Shown piece by piece: positions 42,978 through 52,439 of a DNA stretch of 64,000 nt; the first letter of the stretch is position 1; every line of letters starts with the position of its first letter. This DNA is from SOJA01 sp964598485. Its GTDB lineage: Archaea > Thermoproteota > Bathyarchaeia > Bathyarchaeales > Bathycorpusculaceae. A model generated the notes under the pieces. It had not been told where the DNA came from, searched no databases, and saw nothing but the letters and a program-made list of their open reading frames with translations. The stretch lies in assembly GCA_964598485.1 (NCBI GenBank), contig CAZRCD010000008.1, forward strand, positions 26,782 to 90,781. Reading direction: 5' to 3'. A program made the translations under genes and the position numbers.

Positions 42978-44318
42978 TTGATAGCTGACCTGATCCTAAG
43001 CAACGCAAAAGCCTACATAGACAACGAAATAGTGGACTGCAGCCTCGCAATAAACCGAGGAAAAATTTTCAAAATAGCCAAAGAAGCAAACATGCCTAAA
43101 GCAGAAATAAAAATCGATTTAAAAAATCTCCTAGTTTTACCAGGTTTAATAGACGTTCACGTGCATCTTCGAGATGAGGGAAAATCATACAAGGAGGATT
43201 TTTACAGCGGAACGGCGGCAGCTGCTGCTGGTGGAATAACGACGGTTTTGGATATGCCTAACAATGAACCAGTAACGATGAGCGTTGAAGCCTTAAGAAG
43301 ACGAATGAGAATTGCTGAAAGAAAGATTTTGGTTAACGTTGGCTTTTACTCCGAATTTCCAAAAAACATGAAGGAAGCGGAAGAAATCATTAGGGAAGGC
43401 GCCGTGGCTTTTAAGCTTTTTATGGGTGAGCAGATTGGCGGATTAAACATAGATGATGATCATGCTTTGTTGGAAGCGTTTGAAATCGTTAGTAGCTTGA
43501 AGGTTCTAGTTGCCGTTCACGCAGAAGACAAAATAACATTAAAAAAAGTTGAAAATGAACTTAAGCGAAACAACTGCAGTGACGTTGAAGCGTTTCTCAA
43601 AGCACATTCAGAGAATATTGAAGTTACGGCTGTGAAACGTTTGTTGAAGATTGCCGAACAAACTAAAGTACACGTGCATTTTTGTCATATAAGCACTGAA
43701 AACGGGTTAAAAGCAATAATTGATGGAAAAAAATCTGGAATCAAAATAACTTGTGAAACAACACCCCATCACCTATTTCTTTCAGTTGACGATTTAAGGC
43801 GAATCGGAACGTTAGCATTAACCACACCGCCAATTCGAGAAAAACATCACATTACAGCGCTTTGGAATGGAATCAAAAACAGTTGGATTGACATTTTGGC
43901 TTCAGATCATGCACCGCACACGCTGGGTGAGAAAAAAGCCAAGTCGGTTTGGGATGTTAAAGTTGGCGTGCCAGGCTTAGAAACAACGCTTCCGCTGTTG
44001 CTCACAAAAGTGAAGCATGGACGGTTATCAATAACCGACGTAGTCAGACTGATCGTGGAAAAGCCAGCTGAAGTTTTCGGACTAAAAGGTATAGGCTGCT
44101 TGAAGGAAGGAAACAGCGCGGATCTGATTGTTGTGGATTTGGATAGAAAACATAAAATTGACGCATCAAAATTCCACTCAAAAGCGAAATATTCTCCATT
44201 CAATGGATTAAGTCTGGAGGGGAAACCCGTTAAAACCTTTGTCGGCGGGCGATTAATCATGGATGATGGAGAAATCGTCGGTGAAGCGGGAAGTGGCGAA
44301 ATAATTCGAAGAGAGTGA
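42978..44318 (+). CDS. pyrC: Dihydroorotase (amidohydrolase family)
   Basis: 446 residues, class I type. Binuclear metal ligands: DVHVHLRDEG (HxH), the carboxylated Lys in FKLFMGEQIGG, AVHAED and HFCHIST histidines, and the catalytic Asp in LASDHAPHT. C-terminal GRLIMDDGEI is standard. It cyclises carbamoyl-aspartate in pyrimidine synthesis; allantoinase is a less likely alternative. TTG 42978 start; no strong ribosome site but a promoter with an inverted repeat upstream. Mut7-C follows 4 bases later. Confidence 0.93.
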   Translation: MIADLILSNAKAYIDNEIVDCSLAINRGKIFKIAKEANMPKAEIKIDLKNLLVLPGLIDVHVHLRDEGKSYKEDFYSGTAAAAAGGITTVLDMPNNEPVTMSVEALRRRMRIAERKILVNVGFYSEFPKNMKEAEEIIREGAVAFKLFMGEQIGGLNIDDDHALLEAFEIVSSLKVLVAVHAEDKITLKKVENELKRNNCSDVEAFLKAHSENIEVTAVKRLLKIAEQTKVHVHFCHISTENGLKAIIDGKKSGIKITCETTPHHLFLSVDDLRRIGTLALTTPPIREKHHITALWNGIKNSWIDILASDHAPHTLGEKKAKSVWDVKVGVPGLETTLPLLLTKVKHGRLSITDVVRLIVEKPAEVFGLKGIGCLKEGNSADLIVVDLDRKHKIDASKFHSKAKYSPFNGLSLEGKPVKTFVGGRLIMDDGEIVGEAGSGEIIRRE

Positions 44319-44322
44319 AGCT

Positions 44323-44811
44323 TTGAAGTTCATTGCTGACGGCATGCTTGGAAAACTGACACGTTGGCTTCGAATGTTAGGACACAACGTGGAATATTCA
44401 AACGAACTCGATGATGCCCAACTAATCATGATAGCTGAAAAGGAAACAAGAATACTTCTTACAAGGGATTTGCAGCTTTACCAACAAGCCACAGCGAAAG
44501 GCGTTGATGCCTTCTATCTGGAAGGAAAAACAGAAACGGAAAAACTAGCAGAAATCGCAAAGAGATTCAAAATCAAATTGGAAATGGATATGACAACGTC
44601 AAGATGCCCAAAATGCAACGCCAAAGTGAAAACAATACCGAAAGAAAAAGTAGCAGACAAAGTTGAGAAAAGCACATTTGCCTACTGTTACGAGTTTTGG
44701 GAATGCCCAAAGTGCGGACAAATATACTGGCAAGGAGCCCACTGGACTAGAATCAGGGAAACACTTGAAAAAGCAAAAGAAATCTTAAAGAAAGATCAAA
44801 AGAGAAATTAA
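44323..44811 (+). CDS. Mut7-C RNase-domain protein
   Basis: 162 residues. MKFIADGMLGKLTRWLRMLG and DDAQLIMIAEKETRILLTRD define the PIN-like Mut7-C domain with acidic catalytic residues (D6, the DD pair and the D of TRD). The C-terminal zinc ribbon is RCPKCNAKV ... ECPKCGQIY (C-x2-C twice). Function in RNA or DNA cleavage is predicted for the family, not shown. Start TTG 44323. It follows pyrC by 4 bases, so it is co-transcribed. Confidence 0.87.
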   Translation: MKFIADGMLGKLTRWLRMLGHNVEYSNELDDAQLIMIAEKETRILLTRDLQLYQQATAKGVDAFYLEGKTETEKLAEIAKRFKIKLEMDMTTSRCPKCNAKVKTIPKEKVADKVEKSTFAYCYEFWECPKCGQIYWQGAHWTRIRETLEKAKEILKKDQKRN

Positions 44812-44862
44812 TTGCCTCTAGCTATCAGAATTTTCGATAACAAAGAAAAAAGAGAGAAAACG

Positions 44863-45102
44863 TCATTCTTCCACTTGAAGCCATTTGATGGGAATATCTT
44901 GGTAAGTTCCGTCAGGCAATTTGCGTCTAATTGTCATCGGCAGGATCCCTATCTCAAGTTCTTTCAGGGCTATGTCAATCGGACTTGAAAAGCCTTCAGA
45001 GACCTCAACGAGTATAGGAGCACCCATAGATATTTGGAGGGACCTAGCCCCCACTATCCGAGCTTTCTCAAAGCGAGTGAGTTTAGGGGGACCTATCAAC
45101 AC
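44863..45102 (-). CDS. rpoK: DNA-directed RNA polymerase subunit K
   Basis: 79 residues. PKLTRFEKARIVGARSLQIS, MGAPILVEVSEGFSSPIDIA and LKELEIGILPMTIRRKLPDG match RpoK/Rpb6, the omega homologue that stabilises the RNA polymerase clamp. Start GTG 45102, preceded by AGAGAAG; the frame has no other start before an upstream stop. It is 24 bases downstream of the thermosome gene on the same strand. Confidence 0.95.
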   Translation of the reverse strand: MLIGPPKLTRFEKARIVGARSLQISMGAPILVEVSEGFSSPIDIALKELEIGILPMTIRRKLPDGTYQDIPIKWLQVEE

Positions 45103-45126
45103 TTTCTTCTCTGTTTTGGACGTGCT

Positions 45127-46782
45127 TTAATACACTCCGGCACCTGGCCCCATACCACCCATTCCTGGGGGTCCGCCAGGGGGAGTTGGCGGCGTTTTCA
45201 TCTTGCCAGAGGCAATTACATCGTCAATTTTAAGTATCATTGACGCTGCCTCAGTTGCCGACTTGATTATCTGCTTCTTAACAGCCAGCGGTTCGAAGAC
45301 TCCTGCCTGAGTCATGTCTTGAACCTTTCCGGAGTGAACCTCTATTCCAGTCCAAGTTTCACCCTTTTCATGTCTTGCCCTCAACTCTGACAGTATGTCG
45401 ATTGGATCTAAACCAGCGTTTTCAATTAATGTTAACGGAATTGCCTCAAGTGCTTCTGCAAAGCATTCGACTGCAAGTTGTTCTCTTCCCGGAAGCATTC
45501 CCGCATACTTCTTGAGTGCCCGGGAAACTTCAAGCTCTGGTGCTCCTCCTCCAGCTAGGACTTTTGGTTCTTCAACTATGTCTCGAACTACGCACAAGGC
45601 GTCATGCAGTGAACGTTCTGCTTCGTCCACTATGCGTTCTGTTCCGCCCCTTATCAAGATTGTAACTGCACGGGGGTTCTTGCATCCTTCTACAAAGGTC
45701 ATCTTGTCATTGCCTATTTTGCGTTCTTCGACGAGACTTGCGTAGCCTATGTCTGCTGGGTTTATGTCATCCAAGTTTGTTATTATTTTTCCGCCAGTGG
45801 CTTTTGAAAGCTTCTCCATATCTGATTTTTTAATTCTACGCACTACAAGTATTCCCTTTCTACTCAAGAAGTGTTGAACCATGTCGTCTATGCCTTTCTG
45901 GCACAAGAGAACTTTTGCACCTGTCGCGGTTATCTTGTCAACCATCTCCCGCAACATTGTTTCTTCTTGTTTTAGGAACGCATCCATTTGTTCTGGACTT
46001 TCAATGTTAATTTTCGCGTCAAATTCTGTCTTCTCAATTTCAAGTGCACTGTCTAATAAGGCTATTTTCGGATTTTCTACACGTTTAGGCATTCCCGAAT
46101 GTACGACTTCCTTGTCTAAAACTATGCCATTAATCAGTTTTGTTTCTCTCACTGATTCTCCTGGTTTCTTTTCAACTTTGATGTCATCTACGTCTGCCTT
46201 GTACTTACCAGCTTCTTTTTCAGCGACTTGAAGAATTGCTTTAACAGCTAAATCAGCCAAATACCCTCTATGTTCAGCTACCAGCTTGCTTGCCATAGCT
46301 GTCATTGCGGCTTTTTTCAGGTAACCTTGCAAGCTTAAATCCACGGGTATTGCTATTTTTTCTAGGGTTTTTAGTGCTCTGTCTGAGGCTTTCTTGTATC
46401 CATCGATTATTATGGTTGCGTGAACATTTTTGTTGATTAATCCTTCAGCTTTGTCTAATAATGCGCCAGATATTATGACGGCTGTTGTTGTTCCGTCGCC
46501 CGCTTCGTTGTCTTGTGTTTTTGCAACTTCAACCATCATTTTAGCTGCTGGATGCTGAATGTCCATTTCGTCCAAGATTGTGCGTCCATCGCTTGTTATT
46601 GTTACGTCGCCGAAGCTGTCAACAAGCATTTTGTCCATGCCTTTTGGACCTAAAGCGCTTTTTACGGTTTCAGCTACCACTTTTGCAGCCATTATGTTTG
46701 AATGTTGGGCTTCCTTTCCTCTAGAGCGGCTTGAACCTTCTCTCAATATTAAAACTGGAACGGCTCCAGCTTGTGTAGACAA
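45127..46782 (-). CDS. thsA: Thermosome subunit (group II chaperonin)
   Basis: About 551 residues. VKSALGPKGMDKMLVDSFGD, the nucleotide site EAGDGTTTAVIISGALLDKA, apical-domain KKSDMEKLSKATGGKIITNL and GGGAPELEVSRALKKYAG are all present, and the C-terminus ends in a Gly/Pro/Met-rich tail. It folds proteins in an ATP-driven double ring. The TTG at 46782 is preferred over the one at 46791 because AAAGGAGG has proper spacing (10 bases) only to the former. A single subunit gene in this window. Confidence 0.95.
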   Translation of the reverse strand: MSTQAGAVPVLILREGSSRSRGKEAQHSNIMAAKVVAETVKSALGPKGMDKMLVDSFGDVTITSDGRTILDEMDIQHPAAKMMVEVAKTQDNEAGDGTTTAVIISGALLDKAEGLINKNVHATIIIDGYKKASDRALKTLEKIAIPVDLSLQGYLKKAAMTAMASKLVAEHRGYLADLAVKAILQVAEKEAGKYKADVDDIKVEKKPGESVRETKLINGIVLDKEVVHSGMPKRVENPKIALLDSALEIEKTEFDAKINIESPEQMDAFLKQEETMLREMVDKITATGAKVLLCQKGIDDMVQHFLSRKGILVVRRIKKSDMEKLSKATGGKIITNLDDINPADIGYASLVEERKIGNDKMTFVEGCKNPRAVTILIRGGTERIVDEAERSLHDALCVVRDIVEEPKVLAGGGAPELEVSRALKKYAGMLPGREQLAVECFAEALEAIPLTLIENAGLDPIDILSELRARHEKGETWTGIEVHSGKVQDMTQAGVFEPLAVKKQIIKSATEAASMILKIDDVIASGKMKTPPTPPGGPPGMGGMGPGAGVY

Positions 46783-46791
46783 ACTTAACAA

Positions 46792-47004
46792 ACCTCCTTT
46801 AACGCGTCAACAAGAAAAACAGCATTACAATATAAGTTTTTCTAATCGAATTTCTCTTTCTATGTTTCGTTTTTCGGATCGACATCATAAAGACAGGCAT
46901 AAACTGTTGTAAAAATTGTTAGCCCCTAGTAAAAAGAGAAGTGCACGAATTGTGGAGTTTATTGTAAAAGGAGTGGGATGTCAAGAGGATAAGGGTGGAA
47001 GAAT
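46792..47004. other. Intergenic region upstream of the thermosome gene
   Basis: Upstream region of the minus-strand thermosome with AT-rich promoter sequence near 46820-46860. No gene recognised before the DUF4062 fragment. Confidence 0.35.
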
Positions 47005-47133
47005 ATGCTGAGAGTGTCTGTTGGTTCCACGTTTGGAGATTTGAAGGGAGAGAGAAGAATTCTTCTTGATAAAGTGGAATCGGCTCTTACCAGTGTGGGT
47101 ATGGAAAATTTTATTCCTGATGGTAAAACTTAG
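47005..47133 (+). pseudogene. N-terminal fragment of a DUF4062-like protein
   Basis: 42 residues, MLRVSVGSTFGDLKGERRIL, then LDKVESALTSVGMENFIPDG. The phrase S-TF-DL-x2-ER-x2-L and the ending FIPDGKT resemble the start of DUF4062 proteins (TIR-like N-terminal domains common in archaea), which are several hundred residues long. The frame stops at TAG 47131-47133, 10 bases before the end of the convergent gene. AAGGGTGG precedes the ATG, so the front end with its translation signal survives but the rest is gone. Remnant is the best reading. Confidence 0.55.
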
Positions 47134-47142
47134 GAAATGTCA

Positions 47143-48258
47143 TTAATTCGGTTCAAGTGTTGTTTTCAAGCCTGTTCCTGTTAGGATTATCACGGTCTTA
47201 TCGTCTTTTGATGTTTCTTGATTCTTAAGCTGCTTCTTGTAAGCTGCGTAAGCAACAGCTGAGCTTGGCTCAACAAACAAGCCTTTTCCAGCCAGTTCTA
47301 TGAAAGCATGGAATATTTCGTCTTCCTCAACTATAACAGCATCACCATTTGCTTCCCTCAAGCGTTTAAGCATAAGATTTAGCAAAGGAGGATTTACAGT
47401 AACTAAAGCGTCAGCAATAGAAGCTATTTTTTCAGGCGGAGTGTACCTTAAGTTTTTGAAGCGATGGTAAAGTGGTGAAACTTGCTTTGTTTGACAGGCC
47501 ACTATTTTCGGCATATTCTCTATCACGTTGGACTCAACTAGATGCTTAAACCCGCTTATCACGCCTAAAAAGAGAGTTCCAGCGGAAACTGGCAAATAAA
47601 TGCGTTCTGGAACGTGCCAACTAAGCTGTTCAGTTATTTCGTAGGCGAGGCTTCTTATGCCGTCTCTAAACAAGGGATGAAGTATGTGTCCAATATAGAA
47701 TTTTCTTTTTTCAGGTTTTTGCGCTTCTTCTGCAACTTTGTTTCGATCGCCTAGAACTTTAACAACTTCTGCACCATAAAATTTGATTTGATTAAACTTT
47801 GGTCCAGAAACATTTTCTGGAACATAGACTTTGGCATTTAACCCTGCACGAGCAGCGTAAGCAGCAATAGAAGCTCCAGCATTACCCGAAGAATCCTCAG
47901 AAACATACCCTCCAGCTTTTTTTACTGCTTTATGCAGAGCAGAAATCAGCACGGTTGAACCTCTATCTTTGAACGAGCCTGTCGGATTCAACTGGTCCAG
48001 CTTAAAGTGCAAGCCATTTGAAAATTTGATTAGAGGCGTCCATCCTTCACCTAAACTTATAACCTCTTTTTCCTTCACGTAAGGAAACCAGTTTACGTAA
48101 CGCCATAAGCTGTAATTTCGCTTGCGAATTTTTTTCTTTTCAAACCCAAAGTGCAAGTGTGTGTCAAGCGGTGAACCGCAAGAGCATTTAAAATCTAATA
48201 TGCTTTGAGATGCGCGACTACATTTTGAGCATTTGATTTCGTATTTCACATTAAACAC
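47143..48258 (-). CDS. thrC: Threonine synthase-like PLP enzyme
   Basis: 371 residues, fold type II. An N-terminal zinc-ribbon-like part (IKCSKCSRASQSI, FKCSCGSPLD), then ISLGEGWTPLIKFS, the PLP lysine in LNPTGSFKDRGSTVLIS and EDSSGNAGASIAAYAARAGL. The C-terminal IILTGTGLKTTL holds the PLP-phosphate glycine motif. It converts O-phosphohomoserine to threonine; the related cysteate or diaminopropionate enzymes are possible. A nearby threonine pathway gene is the SDR threonine dehydrogenase far left, not contiguous. Start ATG 48258. Confidence 0.88.
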   Translation of the reverse strand: MFNVKYEIKCSKCSRASQSILDFKCSCGSPLDTHLHFGFEKKKIRKRNYSLWRYVNWFPYVKEKEVISLGEGWTPLIKFSNGLHFKLDQLNPTGSFKDRGSTVLISALHKAVKKAGGYVSEDSSGNAGASIAAYAARAGLNAKVYVPENVSGPKFNQIKFYGAEVVKVLGDRNKVAEEAQKPEKRKFYIGHILHPLFRDGIRSLAYEITEQLSWHVPERIYLPVSAGTLFLGVISGFKHLVESNVIENMPKIVACQTKQVSPLYHRFKNLRYTPPEKIASIADALVTVNPPLLNLMLKRLREANGDAVIVEEDEIFHAFIELAGKGLFVEPSSAVAYAAYKKQLKNQETSKDDKTVIILTGTGLKTTLEPN

Positions 48259-48388
48259 TCCAATTAGATTAGCTTGAACAAGTCTTTAACATTTTATATT
48301 GGCAGTGCGAAGAGTGAAACTTTTATGTAGAGAACTGCTATTTTGCTCTTCTCTTAATGAGGTTTAATTAATTGAGAGGTTAAGCAGA

Positions 48389-49177
48389 TTGAAGAGAATC
48401 ATAGTGTGTCTCAAACAAGCAGTAGATGTTTCACAGTTGAAAGTTGACCTCAAGACAAGCCAGTTATTAACTGCTAGCGCGCCTAAGAAAATCAGTGATT
48501 TTGACAAAAACGCTTTGGAAGAAGCCATAAGAATTAAGGAGAAACTCGGTCAAGCGGAAATTTACACAGTAACGGTAAGCTCGGAAGATGCAAAGGCTGT
48601 TTTACGTGAAGCACTCGCAATAGGCGCAGACAAGGCTTACTTTGTTAACGACCCAAGCTTTCAAGACGTTGACACTTCAGGTACAGCCTACATCCTAACA
48701 GAAGCGATAAAAAAGATTGGAGAATTCGATTTGATTCTTTGCGGCGAAGCATCCTTGGACAGTTTTTCAGGACTTGTCGGTTCAAGGTTGGCGGAACTGC
48801 TGAATTTGCCGCTGATAACATCAGTCAGAAAACTTACAGTGGAAGACAACATCGTAGTCGCGGAAAGAACACTTGAAGACGCATACGAAACTGTGAAAGC
48901 GAAAATGCCAGCGCTGATAACCGTTACGCGAGAAATAAACCAGCCGAGAATCCCATCGCTTATGATGATAATGAAAGCTTCAAAAAAGGAAATAGGCACA
49001 TGGACAGCTACAGACTTAAACATTCAAAAAGAGAAAATCGATGCAAAAATCGAGGTAATCGAAGTTTTAGCACCCAAAACAGAACGAAAAAAAATCATGA
49101 TAACAGGTGAAAACAAAGAGGAGATTGCGGCGAAGCTGGCTAAGGCGCTAATTCAAGAAGGTGTTGTTGGAAGGTGA
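48389..49177 (+). CDS. etfB: Electron transfer flavoprotein, beta subunit
   Basis: 262 residues. IVCLKQAVDVSQLKVDLKTS, FDKNALEEAIRIKEKLGQAE, VSSEDAKAVLREALAIGADK and ILCGEASLDSFSGLVGSRLA are typical of EtfB/FixA. The start is TTG 48389 after GAGAGGTTAAG. It lies 6 bases before etfA and about 1.1 kb before an acyl-CoA dehydrogenase. The couple accepts electrons from acyl-CoA dehydrogenase; whether it is a bifurcating type cannot be decided by eye. Confidence 0.95.
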   Translation: MKRIIVCLKQAVDVSQLKVDLKTSQLLTASAPKKISDFDKNALEEAIRIKEKLGQAEIYTVTVSSEDAKAVLREALAIGADKAYFVNDPSFQDVDTSGTAYILTEAIKKIGEFDLILCGEASLDSFSGLVGSRLAELLNLPLITSVRKLTVEDNIVVAERTLEDAYETVKAKMPALITVTREINQPRIPSLMMIMKASKKEIGTWTATDLNIQKEKIDAKIEVIEVLAPKTERKKIMITGENKEEIAAKLAKALIQEGVVGR

Positions 49178-49183
49178 AAGAGC

Positions 49184-50149
49184 ATGAGTGAAAACAAAGA
49201 GGTTTGGGTTTTCTCAGAGAATTACGATTTAACGTTGGAAATGCTTGGGAAAGGACGAAAAATCGCGGATACGCTTAAAACGGAACTTGTAGCTGTTTTG
49301 GTTGGATTTAACGTGCAGGAAAAAGCAAATGACTTAATAAAATATGGAGCAGACAAGGTTTATTTGATTGATAATCCAGCGTTGGAGCGTTTTCAGGCTG
49401 AAGCCTGCCTAAGTGTTTTACACAATTTAACAGCAAATTACAAGCCAGACATTTTGCTAATTGGGTCAACAAAGAACGGAAAACCACTTGCAGCCAGACT
49501 TGCAACGCGCCTTGAAACAGGATGCATACCTGACTGCGCCAGATTAAGTGTTGACGAAAAAGGAAGGCTAATAGGTGAAAGAATAACTTATGGTGGAAAC
49601 GCTGTGGCAAAGGTTACTTTTAGATCTAAACCACAAATAGCAACTATACCAGCGAGAGCATTTGAAAAGCCTGAACCGCAGGATCGCAGCGGAGAAGTAA
49701 CAAAATTAGATGCACAAATTGAAGAGCCGAAAACGGAAGTAGTTGAAACAAAGCCGCTTCAAACTTCAAGCGTAAACATCGAAGAAGCTAAGGTTATAGT
49801 CAGCTGTGGGAGAGGCTTGGAAAAGAAGGAAGACAAGGCTTTGCTGGAGGATTTAGCAAAGATTTTAGGTGGGCAAGTTGGAAACAGTAGGCCTTTGGCT
49901 GAAGATAGAAAATGGTTCACGGAATGGGTTGGGCTATCAGGACACAAGGTTAAGCCGAAGCTTTACGTCGCATGTGGCATCTCAGGCGTAATCCAACATG
50001 TCGCTGGTATCCGCGACTCGAAAATGATAGTAGCGATTAACAATGACGCAGAAGCACCAATATTTGAAGTTGCAGACTATGGAGTAGTAGGCGACTTATA
50101 CGAGGTACTGCCAGCATTAACAGAAGCCCTGAAGAAGCAACTTCAATAG
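49184..50149 (+). CDS. etfA: Electron transfer flavoprotein, alpha subunit
   Basis: 321 residues. An N-terminal domain VWVFSENYDLTLEMLGKGRK, DILLIGSTKNGKPLAARLAT and ATIPARAFEKPEP, and the C-terminal FAD domain VSCGRGLEKKEDKALLEDLA, GQVGNSRPLAEDRKW, LYVACGISGVIQHVAG, MIVAINNDAEAPIFEVADYG. It carries the FAD that shuttles electrons from acyl-CoA dehydrogenase. ATG 49184. Likely one transcript with etfB and probably the dehydrogenase 67-112 bases downstream. Confidence 0.95.
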   Translation: MSENKEVWVFSENYDLTLEMLGKGRKIADTLKTELVAVLVGFNVQEKANDLIKYGADKVYLIDNPALERFQAEACLSVLHNLTANYKPDILLIGSTKNGKPLAARLATRLETGCIPDCARLSVDEKGRLIGERITYGGNAVAKVTFRSKPQIATIPARAFEKPEPQDRSGEVTKLDAQIEEPKTEVVETKPLQTSSVNIEEAKVIVSCGRGLEKKEDKALLEDLAKILGGQVGNSRPLAEDRKWFTEWVGLSGHKVKPKLYVACGISGVIQHVAGIRDSKMIVAINNDAEAPIFEVADYGVVGDLYEVLPALTEALKKQLQ

Positions 50150-50261
50150 TTTTCCTGTTTTTTCTCTTTAAGGGATATTATCTTGATAATTTTGAGGGCA
50201 AAAGCCTTATAAAAGAATGAAATATTGGCTAGACGCAGTACAAAACAAGGAGAAGATTATA

Positions 50262-51515
50262 GTGTTTGATTTTACGGAAACCGAGAGCCAGAAACTCATG
50301 GTAAAAAGCGTCAAGGAATTCTGTGAGAGATACCTAACAGCTGAAAAAGTTAGAGAAATGGATGACAAGGGACATCCGTACCCTAAGGATGTTGCCGAAG
50401 GATTATGCAGCCTAGGCATCGTTATGGGAACTGTTCCAGTGGAACATGGCGGTTCTGGCATTGACTGGATAACTCAAGGCATGATCGCTGAGGTGATAGG
50501 GTATTACGATCCCACCATTGCCACTGCTGCTGGTTTTATGGCTGTCGAAACAGGTTGGGGATTTACAATCGATAGACATTGCAGCGAAACCGTGAGAGAG
50601 AAATACATAAAACCAGCAATCAAAGGCGAAAAATTCGTGGGTATCGCAACTACGGAGCCTGCCGGAGGATCGGATGTCGCAGGGTTCAAGTCAACAGCCA
50701 AAAAACAAGGAGACGAATGGGTGATCAACGGGGAAAAAACGTTTATCAGCGGCACAGAAGAATGCAAGAAATGGGGCGGTGGATACTGGATTAACGTGAG
50801 AACGGGTCCAATGCAGCCGGAAGCCCCGCATAGAAATATGACTTCTTTCTTCCTGCCAATAGATGCAGACGGCGTAGAAATACAAGAACCCTACAGGGAT
50901 GCTGGTAGAATGGCGATATCAACTGGCGGTTTCAAAATGACAAACGTGAGGCTTCCCGATGAGTACAGATTAGGCGAGGAAAACAAAGGCTTCTATTACA
51001 CCATGGAAGGATTCGACAACGCTCGAATGCTCATAGCATCCAGTTGCGTAGGAGTGATTCAACGAGTAATCGATGAGGCTGTGCCTTACATAAAAGAAAG
51101 AAAAATCTTCGGACGCCCCCTTGCCAAGTACGAAGCAATCCAGTTTGAACTGGCTGAAATTTATCGCGAAATGGAAGCACTAAAGCTAATGGCTCAAAAA
51201 ACCGCGTGGATGCAAGACATAAGATATCAAGAAGAAGGAATGCCAGAAAAAACTTCAACCGCAAAGACCTTCAAGCCCACCGATGTGGCTAAGTGGATAT
51301 CCCTGATAAAATGGAAAGGACCATCTCTTGCTTTGGAAGCTGCTAGAAAAGCAATGATCTGGCTTGGAGCCGCAGGATACACCAAAGAATATCTTTTGGA
51401 AGCTGCTTGGCGTGGCGTAATGTCCTATGTAGTGGGAGCCGAAGGAGGATTGAACATCCAGAAGATCGTCGTTGCAAGAGAACTGCTTGGAAAAGAATAC
51501 ATCCCCTACAAGTAA
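50262..51515 (+). CDS. Acyl-CoA dehydrogenase
   Basis: About 417 residues from GTG 50262, with AAGGAG about 9 bases upstream; an ATG at 50217 is also open. N-terminal FDFTETESQKLMVKSVKEF, FAD site VGIATTEPAGGSDVAGFKST and GEKTFISGTEECKKWGGGYW, and C-terminal ERKIFGRPLAKYEAIQFELA and VVGAEGGLNIQKIVVARELL; the Glu in AEGG corresponds to the catalytic-base position of short/medium-chain enzymes. Family: flavin dehydrogenation of acyl-CoA at the alpha-beta bond; chain length not readable. With etfBA it makes an acyl-CoA oxidation unit that faces the hdr operon. Confidence 0.9.
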   Translation: MFDFTETESQKLMVKSVKEFCERYLTAEKVREMDDKGHPYPKDVAEGLCSLGIVMGTVPVEHGGSGIDWITQGMIAEVIGYYDPTIATAAGFMAVETGWGFTIDRHCSETVREKYIKPAIKGEKFVGIATTEPAGGSDVAGFKSTAKKQGDEWVINGEKTFISGTEECKKWGGGYWINVRTGPMQPEAPHRNMTSFFLPIDADGVEIQEPYRDAGRMAISTGGFKMTNVRLPDEYRLGEENKGFYYTMEGFDNARMLIASSCVGVIQRVIDEAVPYIKERKIFGRPLAKYEAIQFELAEIYREMEALKLMAQKTAWMQDIRYQEEGMPEKTSTAKTFKPTDVAKWISLIKWKGPSLALEAARKAMIWLGAAGYTKEYLLEAAWRGVMSYVVGAEGGLNIQKIVVARELLGKEYIPYK

Positions 51516-51557
51516 CCCTTTTTTTACAGGTTTTGAGCATAGTCAGTTCTCGGGCGA

Positions 51558-52439
51558 TTAGAGGCCGAACTTCTCTGGCTTGAAACTCTGGTTTAGATGG
51601 AGGCCTAGTTTTTCCTGTTCGATCTTAAGTGCGAGTCCTAGAAGCTGTGTGTAGTAAAGCACTGAGAGAGAAAGCTTGCCACCGACCGTGGTTGCAGCCT
51701 CCTTTTGCCTAGCGTCATACATTATATGGCAATAAGGGCAGGTGTCAACAAACCCATCTACACCATAACCTTGGACAGCCTTCAGCTTAGAACCAGCCAG
51801 ACTTAACGCAGAATCCTCATGCGAATACAGCAAAGCCGCCCCACAACAATCCAACTTCTCCGAATAGTCCAAAGTCTCAGCCCCAACCGCTTCAACCAAA
51901 GCATCCAACTTCTTGGGGTTCTCTGCACTGTCCACCCGTCCTATATCGCTCGGTCTGATTATTTGGCACCCGGGATGAACAACAAACTTCAAGCCTTTGA
52001 GCGGTTTCTTTACTTTGGCTTTAATTGTATCTATTCCAACAACATCGTGGAGCAAGTCAATAACATGCCAAATCTTAATATTATCAGAATATGTAAGCCC
52101 CTCCTCTCTCAGCAACTCCTCAATCTTTTTGCGCATCTCTTCGTCATTAGTGATTCTGTGTTTCGTTTCGCTTAACATGAAGTGACACTCATTACATGGT
52201 ACAAGCAAATCATCTAGGCTAGTTTGACTTGCGAGAGCCAAGTTTCTCGCAGAAAGATACATCGCTGCAGAAGTGTTAATGTTTCTTACAGGCCCACCAC
52301 AACATGACGCGCCCTTCAAATCAACAAGCTCGATATCTAGATGTGGAAAAACCTGTCTGAGCGACATTTCATAAGCGTACTGTGCCGTTGGGATTTTGCA
52401 TCCCCAATAGATTGCAACTTTCACATGTTTATCCTCCAA
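51558..52439 (-). CDS. hdrB: Heterodisulfide reductase subunit B-like (HdrB)
   Basis: 293 residues with the duplicated CCG domain: IYWGCKIP, LKGASCCGGPVRN, VPCNECHFML in the first half and VHPGCQIIRPSD, KLDCCGAALLYSH, VDTCPYCHIMYD in the second. These ten or so cysteines bind the two noncubane 4Fe-4S clusters that reduce the heterodisulfide in methanogens. Non-methanogens use related proteins with other disulfide or quinone substrates. It overlaps hdrC by 11 bases (start 52439, hdrC stop 52429), so it is translationally coupled. Last gene of the operon, converging on acyl-CoA dehydrogenase. Confidence 0.93.
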   Translation of the reverse strand: MEDKHVKVAIYWGCKIPTAQYAYEMSLRQVFPHLDIELVDLKGASCCGGPVRNINTSAAMYLSARNLALASQTSLDDLLVPCNECHFMLSETKHRITNDEEMRKKIEELLREEGLTYSDNIKIWHVIDLLHDVVGIDTIKAKVKKPLKGLKFVVHPGCQIIRPSDIGRVDSAENPKKLDALVEAVGAETLDYSEKLDCCGAALLYSHEDSALSLAGSKLKAVQGYGVDGFVDTCPYCHIMYDARQKEAATTVGGKLSLSVLYYTQLLGLALKIEQEKLGLHLNQSFKPEKFGL

